Source of the DNA: Flavobacteriaceae bacterium
Lineage (GTDB): Bacteria > Bacteroidota > Bacteroidia > Flavobacteriales > Flavobacteriaceae
NCBI GenBank assembly: GCA_014075215.1
Contig: CP046177.1
Coordinates: forward strand, 1,116,001-1,180,000
Length of the DNA stretch: 64,000 bases
Direction of reading: 5' to 3'
Shown: piece after piece, positions 10,877 to 20,900 of the stretch
How the letters are laid out: each line of letters opens with the position of its first letter
Position numbering within the stretch: the first letter of the stretch is position 1
Position numbers and translations under genes: made by a program
The notes under the pieces: model-generated
Database searches by the model: none
What the model saw: the letters and a program-made list of their open reading frames with translations, nothing else
Told to the model about the DNA's origin: nothing

Positions 10877-11032
10877 ATGACTGTTTTGCAAAAAAGCTTT
10901 AAAAGCACTACAGGAGGGGATATTCAAGGACTCCGGCAAGTCATAAGTCAGTCAAAATATCCTACGGTTACCAGCGGTATTTTTGAGATCAATACAAAAA
11001 ACATCTTAAGAAAAACTTCAATCAGTCCATAA
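10877..11032 (+). CDS. 51-aa ORF upstream of TcA
   Basis: An ATG-started ORF encodes MTVLQKSFKSTTGGDIQGLR followed by about 31 further residues, ending in RKTSISP. It ends 38 bp before the TcA start and is in the same orientation. No signal peptide or known domain is seen. It may be a small protein of the Tc locus, a leader peptide, or a remnant. There is no gene between it and the broken regulator other than an AT-rich spacer. Confidence 0.35.
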   Translation: MTVLQKSFKSTTGGDIQGLRQVISQSKYPTVTSGIFEINTKNILRKTSISP

Positions 11033-11070
11033 TTTCACCTACATATTTATTATAAACTTACCTACCTACC

Positions 11071-14000
11071 ATGACCCCTAAAACACACCTAAAGATTCAA
11101 TTAAAACTTGAGAACCAACAAACCATCACAGGATTACAAAATGCCGGCTATCAAAATATCTTCGATATTGCAGGCACCAGTAGAATTGCCTTTAAACAAA
11201 GCGTAGATTTTTTATCTGCGGAAGAGGCAAAAGTGCTGTACGAAAAAGCCGAGCAACGCGTACACAACCTTCAGGCATTGTTTCGTGCGTATCAACTACG
11301 GAACGATCCGGCCATTGCAAATAATCCCAAACTGGCAGTAAACCCAATACTCAAAAGTTTTAACGATGCCCTTGCCCGTTCTTTGGGTAATAATGCTGGA
11401 TTTGAAGACTTCTTCCCTGAACGTTCCGAAGATGGCTATGCCGATGTCTCATCCATTCAATCGCTGTTTTCTTCGGGCCGTTACCTTACTTCATTGTATT
11501 ATATTGCTCAAACCTTGCACCCGGCGAGTCATAAGCTAAACATCAACAATCGCAGACCCGACCTGCAAAACCTTATATTGAGTAATGAGCAAATGAACAA
11601 AGAGGTCACTTCTTTGGATATTTTACTGGAGGTACTGCAAGGTTCTATGGGCGATCTTCAAGAAACCTATTACCCCGTCAACCTACCGTATGATGACAGC
11701 CTTACCCAAATTCGTTCGGTATTGGAAGCGCAGGATATGAACCTGCCTGTTGTCTGGGACATCCTGTATGACCACGAAAAGGAAGCCTTTGATGCTTGTG
11801 ATATAGTATCCGCTAACCGTTTAGGTCCGAACAACTACGGACGGGAATATCTCAACTTGATGCCTGAAAATTATGATTTTATCATTACGGAACAAGATTC
11901 CGGTTATTTGGATGACTTAAAAGCGCTTTATAATGAACCAAATGTAAATAACTTTACTGACTTCCAAGATGCGGTAAGTCCTGTGGATACATTTTGCGCC
12001 AAAACAGGCATCACTTTTAACAAGCTCATCGATTTGACAGGGCAGAAAAATTATCGGGCTAGTGGATATGGCCTTTATATCAGCCGTTTTTTAGCCTATA
12101 ACAAACCAAACCTATCCAATGCTGTAAACATTGAGGAATATGGTTCCAAATACATAGGAATCAGTGATGTAAGAAGACTGTACGTTAAAGAAGATACAGA
12201 CACTGAACCCAATGAGTTAAAAGTATTTACAGGTACGGAGGGCGAAGAAACCTATCGTAGGGTACAGAAACTGTTACGCCTGGTAAACAGTATGTCCATG
12301 GCATACCACGAATTGGACTGGGTGATTCAAAGTCTTAACGAAGGACTTTTGGGCTATTCATCAGACCTTCCTGTTTTGGATGCTACCATTATGGAGGCAC
12401 TTGGAGAGTTTGTCCGGTTACGGGACCGTTATGCCATTACCGCCGATCAGTTTGCAGCTTTTACAGGTCGGGTAAGTATCTACCACGAAGCTGAAAAGGA
12501 GAGTTTCTTTCAGCAATTATTTTCCAATGCAGATCAAAGCCTGATACTTTCCGTGGGAGAAAAACTTATCTTTACCGATACAAGTGCAAAGCAGTTGAAT
12601 AAAAATGCCATTTTGTGCAGTGCTTTGCAAGTGACCAATGACGAATTGCTGCGTATTGCTACATTTTGCTACGACAAGGATCCCTACGTACAACTTACGG
12701 AACAAGAAGCTGCAAAGCTGTATCGTATGGGCTTTATCCCAAGCATGTTGGGCTTATCTTACAGTGAAGCCGAATACTTATGGAGAATGATGTCTCCTGA
12801 AGACAACTCCATACTTGATACTATTAAAGACCCGACTGATAGCCAAATTTTCCACATTATCCGGGATACGGAATATATACTCTCCTGGTTGGATCGCAAT
12901 AAGATACCGATTGTGCAACTGCCTTTTTATATTACTTCCGATTACAGTGCGGTGGCCACACCCAAAATGTTTAATTTCTTGTCAAACTTATTTCATTCGA
13001 TACCTGTGGCTACAGAGACATTGGACGCGGAAGGGTTGAACGAACAGGCTCTTTACAAGGGCATTGCGGCAGGATATAGCACCTTAAACCTAAAAGCCAA
13101 TCAAGTACCTTTTATCATCAATTGGATTGAAAACAGTAATGATATATTTACACTGGCTGATTTTTGGAAAAACATATATACCTTGTTTCAATCAGGAGAC
13201 GCCACCTTTGATGACCTGAACACCGACACCAATAGCGTTTTGATACAACAATGCCAAATTTTAAGCCAATATACCCTGATTACTCAAAAGTGGCGTTTAA
13301 CGGAACAAGACTTGCATTTATTCAATGCGTCTTCTGATCAGCTACTATCTGCAAGAAATGCGGTGGGTACATTTCCCGCGCCTAGTTTGCCTTTTCTCCT
13401 GATGATTTCAAGACTCAAAGAATGGCAGCAACGTCTGGTAGTATCCTCAGACGAGGGCATGCAGTATTTTACAATGGCAAATAAAGCAGATTTAGAGGAA
13501 CCATCAGAAGTAGAAACGCTACAAAGCTATTTGGCAGAAATCCATGGGTGGGCTACCTACTTGACCACTTCGGTATCTACTGACCTGTTTCCCGATACAC
13601 AAGTACCTTTCGCCTTTGAAGAGGTATTTACTTTGGAAACATACGTACGCCTTGCCCTACAACTGGAAACCGACGGAACAACTCTGGGAAGTCTGAATCA
13701 AATGGCAACAGACAGTTCCGTGGATACAGGGACGGTTGCAGAACATCTGATAGCGGCACATCAATCGGATCAGGTAAAAAGTACTGTAAAAGAGAGACGT
13801 AGAGATGCCTATGTGGCGTATTATATTGCTAATTGTGTCCCTGATGCCTATAAAGATCAAATCCAAACTCCGGATGATCTGTATGAATACCTTTTGCTGG
13901 ATACCCAAATTACGGATGCGGTAACCAGTGCTTCCATAGCAGAAGCCATTGCCAGTCTGCAACTCTATATTCATCGTTGTGTAGAAGGATATGACCCCGA

Positions 14001-17000
14001 GGTAGATCAAACGGCTATGAGTACCTTGTATGCACCCAATAAGTTTCTGTACAATTGGAATGATTACAACAAACGTTATGCCACCTGGGCGGGTAAAGAA
14101 CGCTTAGTATACTATGCAGGGAGCTATATAGACCCGACGTTACGTTATGGTAAAACCGAGTTATTTCAGCAACTGGAACAGACCCTCAACCAGGGCAAGC
14201 TCAATGAAAATCAGGTACTCCAAGCAGTACAAAAATACCTGGTAGATTATGATGTTTTGGCGCGACTCACCACCATCTCCGGACATAAAAACGGAGATAC
14301 CGTATTTTTTGTAGGACGTAGCGAAGAAGCACCTTTTCAGTATTACTGGCGAAGTATGAATACCACGGTAGTGGACGATACCGGCAAAACCACAGCCGGC
14401 TCCTTGACGGAATGGAAAAAAATAGGAGCCTCCATAGACGAGACCGCCGAATACATCACACCGTTTTGGTATCACGGACGTTTGCATGTCAGTTGGCGCA
14501 GCCAAGAGGAGCAACGAAAAGACGATACGGATATAACGGTGTATTTCTTTAATATCTGGTATTTGGACGAAGAAGGCAAATGGCAATCGTATCGTAAGAT
14601 GGATAATCTGATCAGTGATAGTTTAAAAATTGTAGAACAGCAACGTAAAGACACAGAGGTATCGGGCAGTATGGAAGAAAAATTTCATAAACGCTTCCAT
14701 CGGGGGCTTGCCATGATTACGGTGGATGACTCGGATCAGTTAGTCCTTTGTGACAAAGCAGGACTGGGCTTTGAACTAAATGATGAGTTTAAAGTAACCC
14801 AAATGAGACCCAAACCAGTAAAGATTGTCGGAGAAGAAAGTCTATGGAGTCAAGCTCCTATTCAATATGATAGTTTTAAATTCTATCAGGAGGCTCAAAA
14901 TGCTAAAGTTAGTCAATGTATTGTCGATGGTTGTCTGTTTAATTCCTTGGTATTATCATCTGGGGGTATTACAAAAGTTGAAACGAAAAAAGACGGTTAT
15001 GGTATCTTGTTTTCGTTGCAAGATTCAGAAGCCAGTTACGCATTTATTGGAGATTTTATAGAGGAGTATGAGGGAAGTAAATATTTTTTAAATTGGTATG
15101 GATCAGGAAAGTACAGAGAGCAATATATGAATGGAAATTTATCAGCTACCTACTCTGGTTACCTACAAGGAAACTTTACTTTGTATTCAGATACGAATTA
15201 TTCTCAACCCCAAAACGTCAACCTAACCGCTCCAAAACTTCCCCCTTCTATACTGGCATTGGGAATCAGTAGCTTGTTTAACTACGATACCCAAACCGAT
15301 CTTACCGATGATTTTGGGGAAGACATCTTTAACTGCTCTTACGGCATCTATATCTGGGAACTCTTTTTCCATTTACCGTTTTTAATTGCCAACCGCTTTG
15401 CCACCGAACAACGTTTTGAAGAAGCCGAAGCATGGTACAAATACATTTTCTCCAGTACAGGCTATCGGGATGAAGATGGCAATCTACAGACAGACGGCAA
15501 TGGAAATCCTCGCTATTGGAATGTCATCCCCTTACAGGAAGATACGAGTTGGAACAGCGAGATTCCGGAAACCACCGATCCGGATGTGATTGCCATGAAC
15601 GATCCCATGCAGTACAAACTGGCCATCTTTCAACACACCATTCAACTCTTGATCGATCGGGGAGATGCCGCCTATCGTCAATTGGAACGAGACACACTGG
15701 TAGAAGCCAAGATGTTTTACATTCAGGCAAGTCAACTAATGGGACCTTATCCTGAAATCCGTATCAACAACAGTTGGTCCAATCCCACATTGTCTGAGGA
15801 GGCTGGTAATATTACTGAACCCTCAAGTGCTACAGACCTTACGCTGGTAGTGTCTTTTCAAGCCAGTCTAAGCGAACAGTACGGTCATTTTCTACCTCCT
15901 TACAACGAAGACCTGCTAATCTATTGGGATACACTAGAGTTGCGACTTTACAACCTACGTCATGGTTTGACCATAGACGGGCAACCCATGTCATTGCCCC
16001 TATATGCTACCCCTGTATCACCCAAAGACTTACAAGTACGACAAGTCTCAGGAGATGGTTTTGGAAGTAGTACGGGAGGTACCGGGCTACTGAGCGAATA
16101 TCGCTTCTCCATACTGATTGAAAAGGCACGAACCGCCGTTTCTGCCCTGATGCAGTTTGGAAGCAGCCTCTTAACTGCTATCGAAAAACAAGATAATGAA
16201 GCCCTGACCCTGTTAATGCAAACCCAGCAAAATGCCATCACAAAACAACAAATTGAGATTCAGCAAAACAACTTAAATGCCATTGGGTATAGTATTGACA
16301 ACACTACGGAAGCCAAAAACGGTGCCGAAAATCGCAAAACTCATTATACCAACTTGGTAAACAATTGGATCTCTACGGGAGAACAAGCTGCTTTGGGATT
16401 GCGTTCTACGGCAGCAGCACTCAATATTGCTTCTTCAATCTCCGAATCCATTGCAGGCGGTGCAGATACCGTACCCAATGTGTATGGTTTTGCCGTAGGA
16501 GGTTCCAAATACGGTGCCATTCCAAGGTCTATTGCCAAAGGGATGCAATTAACAGCTATGGCAACGGAACAATCCGCTGTTATTACCGATATCACCGAAA
16601 ACTATCGAAGAAGACGTGAAGACTGGATGTTGCAGAAAGACATTGCCGAAAACGAAATTGCGCAGTTGGATGCCCAGCTGGAAAATTTGGAAGAACAACG
16701 ATTGATGGCGCAAAAACAACTCACACTGGCCGAAACGGAAGCCGCCAATGCCCAAGCCCTTTATGAATTTCAAACTACCAAATTTACCGGACAGGAATTG
16801 TATAACTGGATAGTAGGCCGCTTGTCATCCTTGTATTACCAATTGTACGATGCAACACTACCTATCTGTATCATGTGCAAAGAAGCACTCATCAAAGAAA
16901 CAAGCACAGACAAAGCTACCAGTGCCTTTACCACTCCTGCATGGAATGATTTGTACCAAGGGCTATTGGCAGGAGAAAGTTTACAATTGGAATTGCAAAA

Positions 17001-17556
17001 ACTCGATCGATTGTGGTTAGAAGAAAGCAAACGAGGATTAGAGGCTACCAAAACCGTTTCCGTAGATCAAATCTGTAGAAGCAACGATACTACTTTAGTT
17101 GCTGAAATTCAAAAATTGATCAATGGTGAGGAACTTACTCCCATAGAAGGTTTAGAACTTGCATTGTCAACAGATGAAAATCCAATTTTTACAGCAACCA
17201 TTACACTAAACCTATTAAGTCTTGGTAGTTCTTACAATACCACAGGGAATCGGGTGATCAAAAATGTAGCCATTAGTTTACCTGCTCTTCTGGGACCTTA
17301 TCAAGATGTAGAAGCTACCCTTATGGATAACAACGGAAACTTTGTGACCCTATCTCATGGGCAAAACGACAGTGGAATGTGGGTACTCAACTACAATGAC
17401 GAACGCTTTTTGCCTTTTGAAGGGGTGGATCCCACAGCAGAGAATAGCACCCTTGGTTTTAACGTGTTTAACGTAGGCGAAGATCAAGCTCAGGAAGCTT
17501 TATTCAAAAGCATTAGTGATGTCGTGTTCCATATTGATTATAATATTTTTATATAA
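11071..17556 (+). CDS. insecticidal toxin complex subunit TcA
   Basis: The 2161-aa protein is a TcA-type translocation subunit. The N-terminus (about 1-250) has the VRP1 pattern, including FFPERSEDGYADVSSIQSLF and the RRPDLQNLILSNEQMNKE motif. A large shell region follows with neuraminidase-like and receptor-binding parts (about 900-1450). Two long coiled helices (about 1680-1910) flank a hydrophobic Gly/Ala tip near 1780-1810 (ALNIASSISESIAGGADTV), as in the TcA pore. The C-terminal TcB-binding domain (about 1905-2161) includes TGQELYNWIVGRL. In characterised Tc toxins, TcA forms a pentameric injection channel through which the TcC effector passes. The gene is one intact frame. TcB follows after a 431-bp repeat-rich gap. 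Confidence 0.95.
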   Translation: MTPKTHLKIQLKLENQQTITGLQNAGYQNIFDIAGTSRIAFKQSVDFLSAEEAKVLYEKAEQRVHNLQALFRAYQLRNDPAIANNPKLAVNPILKSFNDALARSLGNNAGFEDFFPERSEDGYADVSSIQSLFSSGRYLTSLYYIAQTLHPASHKLNINNRRPDLQNLILSNEQMNKEVTSLDILLEVLQGSMGDLQETYYPVNLPYDDSLTQIRSVLEAQDMNLPVVWDILYDHEKEAFDACDIVSANRLGPNNYGREYLNLMPENYDFIITEQDSGYLDDLKALYNEPNVNNFTDFQDAVSPVDTFCAKTGITFNKLIDLTGQKNYRASGYGLYISRFLAYNKPNLSNAVNIEEYGSKYIGISDVRRLYVKEDTDTEPNELKVFTGTEGEETYRRVQKLLRLVNSMSMAYHELDWVIQSLNEGLLGYSSDLPVLDATIMEALGEFVRLRDRYAITADQFAAFTGRVSIYHEAEKESFFQQLFSNADQSLILSVGEKLIFTDTSAKQLNKNAILCSALQVTNDELLRIATFCYDKDPYVQLTEQEAAKLYRMGFIPSMLGLSYSEAEYLWRMMSPEDNSILDTIKDPTDSQIFHIIRDTEYILSWLDRNKIPIVQLPFYITSDYSAVATPKMFNFLSNLFHSIPVATETLDAEGLNEQALYKGIAAGYSTLNLKANQVPFIINWIENSNDIFTLADFWKNIYTLFQSGDATFDDLNTDTNSVLIQQCQILSQYTLITQKWRLTEQDLHLFNASSDQLLSARNAVGTFPAPSLPFLLMISRLKEWQQRLVVSSDEGMQYFTMANKADLEEPSEVETLQSYLAEIHGWATYLTTSVSTDLFPDTQVPFAFEEVFTLETYVRLALQLETDGTTLGSLNQMATDSSVDTGTVAEHLIAAHQSDQVKSTVKERRRDAYVAYYIANCVPDAYKDQIQTPDDLYEYLLLDTQITDAVTSASIAEAIASLQLYIHRCVEGYDPEVDQTAMSTLYAPNKFLYNWNDYNKRYATWAGKERLVYYAGSYIDPTLRYGKTELFQQLEQTLNQGKLNENQVLQAVQKYLVDYDVLARLTTISGHKNGDTVFFVGRSEEAPFQYYWRSMNTTVVDDTGKTTAGSLTEWKKIGASIDETAEYITPFWYHGRLHVSWRSQEEQRKDDTDITVYFFNIWYLDEEGKWQSYRKMDNLISDSLKIVEQQRKDTEVSGSMEEKFHKRFHRGLAMITVDDSDQLVLCDKAGLGFELNDEFKVTQMRPKPVKIVGEESLWSQAPIQYDSFKFYQEAQNAKVSQCIVDGCLFNSLVLSSGGITKVETKKDGYGILFSLQDSEASYAFIGDFIEEYEGSKYFLNWYGSGKYREQYMNGNLSATYSGYLQGNFTLYSDTNYSQPQNVNLTAPKLPPSILALGISSLFNYDTQTDLTDDFGEDIFNCSYGIYIWELFFHLPFLIANRFATEQRFEEAEAWYKYIFSSTGYRDEDGNLQTDGNGNPRYWNVIPLQEDTSWNSEIPETTDPDVIAMNDPMQYKLAIFQHTIQLLIDRGDAAYRQLERDTLVEAKMFYIQASQLMGPYPEIRINNSWSNPTLSEEAGNITEPSSATDLTLVVSFQASLSEQYGHFLPPYNEDLLIYWDTLELRLYNLRHGLTIDGQPMSLPLYATPVSPKDLQVRQVSGDGFGSSTGGTGLLSEYRFSILIEKARTAVSALMQFGSSLLTAIEKQDNEALTLLMQTQQNAITKQQIEIQQNNLNAIGYSIDNTTEAKNGAENRKTHYTNLVNNWISTGEQAALGLRSTAAALNIASSISESIAGGADTVPNVYGFAVGGSKYGAIPRSIAKGMQLTAMATEQSAVITDITENYRRRREDWMLQKDIAENEIAQLDAQLENLEEQRLMAQKQLTLAETEAANAQALYEFQTTKFTGQELYNWIVGRLSSLYYQLYDATLPICIMCKEALIKETSTDKATSAFTTPAWNDLYQGLLAGESLQLELQKLDRLWLEESKRGLEATKTVSVDQICRSNDTTLVAEIQKLINGEELTPIEGLELALSTDENPIFTATITLNLLSLGSSYNTTGNRVIKNVAISLPALLGPYQDVEATLMDNNGNFVTLSHGQNDSGMWVLNYNDERFLPFEGVDPTAENSTLGFNVFNVGEDQAQEALFKSISDVVFHIDYNIFI

Positions 17557-17987
17557 TGGAGTTGAAAAGTTTGGAAAGTTATAAAGTTGGAAAGTTCAAA
17601 GTGGAAAGTGGGAAGTGGGAAGCCAAATGATGACTGAGGATTTATGATGAGCTTAGTCGAACTATCTCGAAATCATCTTTAATGAAAATATATTTACTGG
17701 ACATGAAGCAATAGTTTAACAATAAAACAGTCTTATATTTCATTTTGGAAAGTTGAGGTTTTAAAGAAAATAGAGATGAGAGGTGAGAGATTAGAAATGA
17801 GGATTTTGAAAATGTATTTACGAATTTCAAAATAGCAATTGAACTACAAAACAGTCTTACGTCAAAAAGCCCTACTTCTTACTTAATGAATAAATCAAGA
17901 TGAACAAATACCTACTATATACTTAATACTACATACTTAATACTTAATACTTAATACTCAATACTAAGTACTAAAAAAACACTCCCT
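17557..17987. repeat. TcA-TcB spacer made of simple repeats
   Basis: No gene is seen. The first part (17560-17625) is built from GGAAAGT/GAAAGTT units (AAGTTTGGAAAGTTATAAAG). The last part (17915-17975) is built from about 7-9-bp ACTTAATA units. Similar GGAAAGT-type tracts occur at about 44135-44170, 51880-51970 and 59330-59360, and inside prmC. The tract may separate TcA from TcB transcriptionally. Confidence 0.7.
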
Positions 17988-20900
17988 ATGCAACAACAAT
18001 CACAAAAAGGTGTAAAAACCGTCTCTAGTGTTTTACCCAAAGGAGGAGGCACCATCCAGGGTATGGGCGAAGCGTTGAGTGGCATCGGTTCTGATGGCAT
18101 GGCTCATTATACTTTACCCCTGCCTGTTTCTTCCGGGCGTGGTGTTGCACCTCAGTTAAGCCTTTCATATACAAGCGGTAATGGAAACAGTCCGTTCGGA
18201 TTGGGTTGGCAGTTGCCGCTTCTTGCCATACGGCGCCAAACCAACAAAGGTACTCCTCAGTATGCTGGCAACGATCATTTTATAGGTACTGAAGGCGAAG
18301 TTTTGGTGATGGAACTGGATACAGACGGAAATCCGCTGACAGACCAAAAAGACACATTGCAAGGTAGCTCTTTGGCAGACACCTACACCGTTACCCGATA
18401 CCGTCCCAGAATAGAAAGTAGTTTTCATTGCCTTGAATATTGGCTATCATCCAATGCTACAGACGCCTTTTGGCTGTTATATGCCTCCGACGGCAACCAA
18501 CACCTGTTAGGGAAAAACAGTCACACACGCATTACCAATCCTGGTGAGTCCAATCAAATTGCCGAGTGGCTGATAGAAGAAACCCTTACCCCTACACAGG
18601 AACATATTTATTACCAATATCAGGCAGAAGACGACACCGGGCTTGAAGAGAATGATCGAACGGATACTGCTCAACGTTACATTAGTACGGTATATTATGG
18701 GAACAAAACCCCACAAAGCACTTTTTATGCACTGGAGGCCTCCGGTATTTCGGAAGACGACTGGCTCTTTATGGTGGTGTTTGACTATGGTGAGCGCAAT
18801 GCCACGGATCTACCCGCATTTGACACATCAGGCAATTGGACAAAACGCTCCGATCCGTTTTCTACCTTTCATTACGGATTTGAAGTACGCAGCTATCGCC
18901 TGTGCCGCCAGGTACTGCTGTTTCATAGAATTGAGGAACTGGCAGGGGCAGCTACCGGATCGGAATCGCCCACATTGATTACCGCACTTAGACTTTGCTA
19001 TGATGAAAGCCCCGTCGTTTCCTGTTTGGCCATGGCGGAGCAATCGGCATGGGAAACAGACGGTTCTCAGGTATTGCTTCCTCCTCTGGAATTCGATTAC
19101 CGGGATTATTCCATTAACACAGATGCAACTACATGGGAAGAATTGGAAGGCTTTACGGGGATAGATAATGGTACAAACTATCAACTGGTAGACCTCTATG
19201 GAGAAGGCATTCCGGGCATTTTATACCGAGATGGAAAAGGCTGGCAGTACCGTTCCGTGGAACGTTCCGATGCTTCCAAAGACAATGACTCCAACGCGGT
19301 ACAGTATGGAGCTACCGAGTGGTTGCGGCAAATCCCCACACTCCGGGAAGGAGGAACCTTGATGGATTTGAACGGAGACGGAAAACTCAACTGGGTCATA
19401 AGCCAACATAGCTATGCAGGGTACTACAGCAGCAACCCGGATCATACGTGGACATCCTTTACCCCGTTGTCTGCCATACCCGTTGAATTTGCATATCCTA
19501 ATGTACAACTGGGCAATATGGCGGGTGCCGGTTTTCCCGATGTGGCTTTGATCGGCCCGGAAAGCGTTCGTTGGTACCCCAACAAACGTGACGGTTTTGG
19601 TGCTGCCATCACCGTATTACACGATGGTGAAGCGTTGCCGGCCTTTGATGCCAATCAGCATGAACTGGTAGCCTTTGCTGACGTACTGGGTTCGGGACAA
19701 CAACATTTGGTACGCGTCACACAAGATGGCGTGGAATGCTTTCCGAATCTTGGACACGGCCGCTTTGGAGAAGCCATCAGCATTCCGGGGTTTCAGTTAG
19801 GCGAAGGCATCGCCTTTCAGCCTCATCGTGTCCATTTTGCCGATTTGGATGGATCCGGAGCTATGGACATCTTATATGCAACTTCTGATGCCTTGCTTTG
19901 TTTTACCAATCAAAGCGGCAATGGTTTTGATACTCCCATCGCAATTCCCTTCCCCGAAGGCATACATTTTGACGATACCTGCCGTCTCAGTATTGGCGAT
20001 ATGCAAGGATTGGGCATCAGCAGTATTTTATTCAGTATTCCACATATCGTACCACGTCATTTCCAACTCAATCCGGTAACAGCAAAGCCTTATCTGCTTA
20101 CTGAGATCAACAACAACAGAGGGGGTGCCTATACATTACAATACCGCAGTTCGGTACAATTTTGGCTGGATGAAAAAGCAAGGGGTAACCAAACAGTGAG
20201 TTTTTTACCATTTCCCGTACATCTGGTGGCAGAAATTCAAACCCTGGATGAGATTACAGGAAACCGGTTGACTCAAACCGCTGGCTACTATCACGGATTT
20301 TACGATGGTGTAGAAAGAGAATTCCGAGGCTTTGGCCGGGTAGATATCACAGATACGAATGACAACGCTGCCGGCACACAAGACGAAGTAACTTCCTTTC
20401 CAAGTCTTACGAAAAGTTGGTATCATACAGGCCAACAAGAAGACGAATCCCGATATACAGCAGCCTACTGGCAAGGCGATGACGATGCATATACATTAGG
20501 GAGTACCTACCTGACCGAATTTAATACCGAAGATATACCTTTAACAGATGAATCCAACTCCTATTGGCTGTTTAGAGCCTTAAAAGGCAGTCCTTTACGT
20601 ACAGAAGTATATGGTTTGGATGGATCAGCAGCACAAGAAAACCCCTACACTGTACAAAGCTTTCGTTATCAGGTACGCCTCGTTCAGAATGCTTCCGACA
20701 GTCCATCGCAAGCTCCGGTGGTGGTACCTTTCACCTTAGAACAACTCAGCTACCATTACGAACGTATTCCGGAAGATCCGAAATGTACACAACAAATACA
20801 AGTACAAACGGATGCCTGCGGATTTCCGTTACAACAGATTGCCATTCAATATCCCAGAAGATCGAAGCCCGGTACCAACCCATATCCAAGTGTAGTACCA

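Noticed and set aside
15516..17051. Overlapping open frames on both strands inside tcA
   Set aside because: They lie within a well-supported large gene and have no recognisable product or ribosome binding context.
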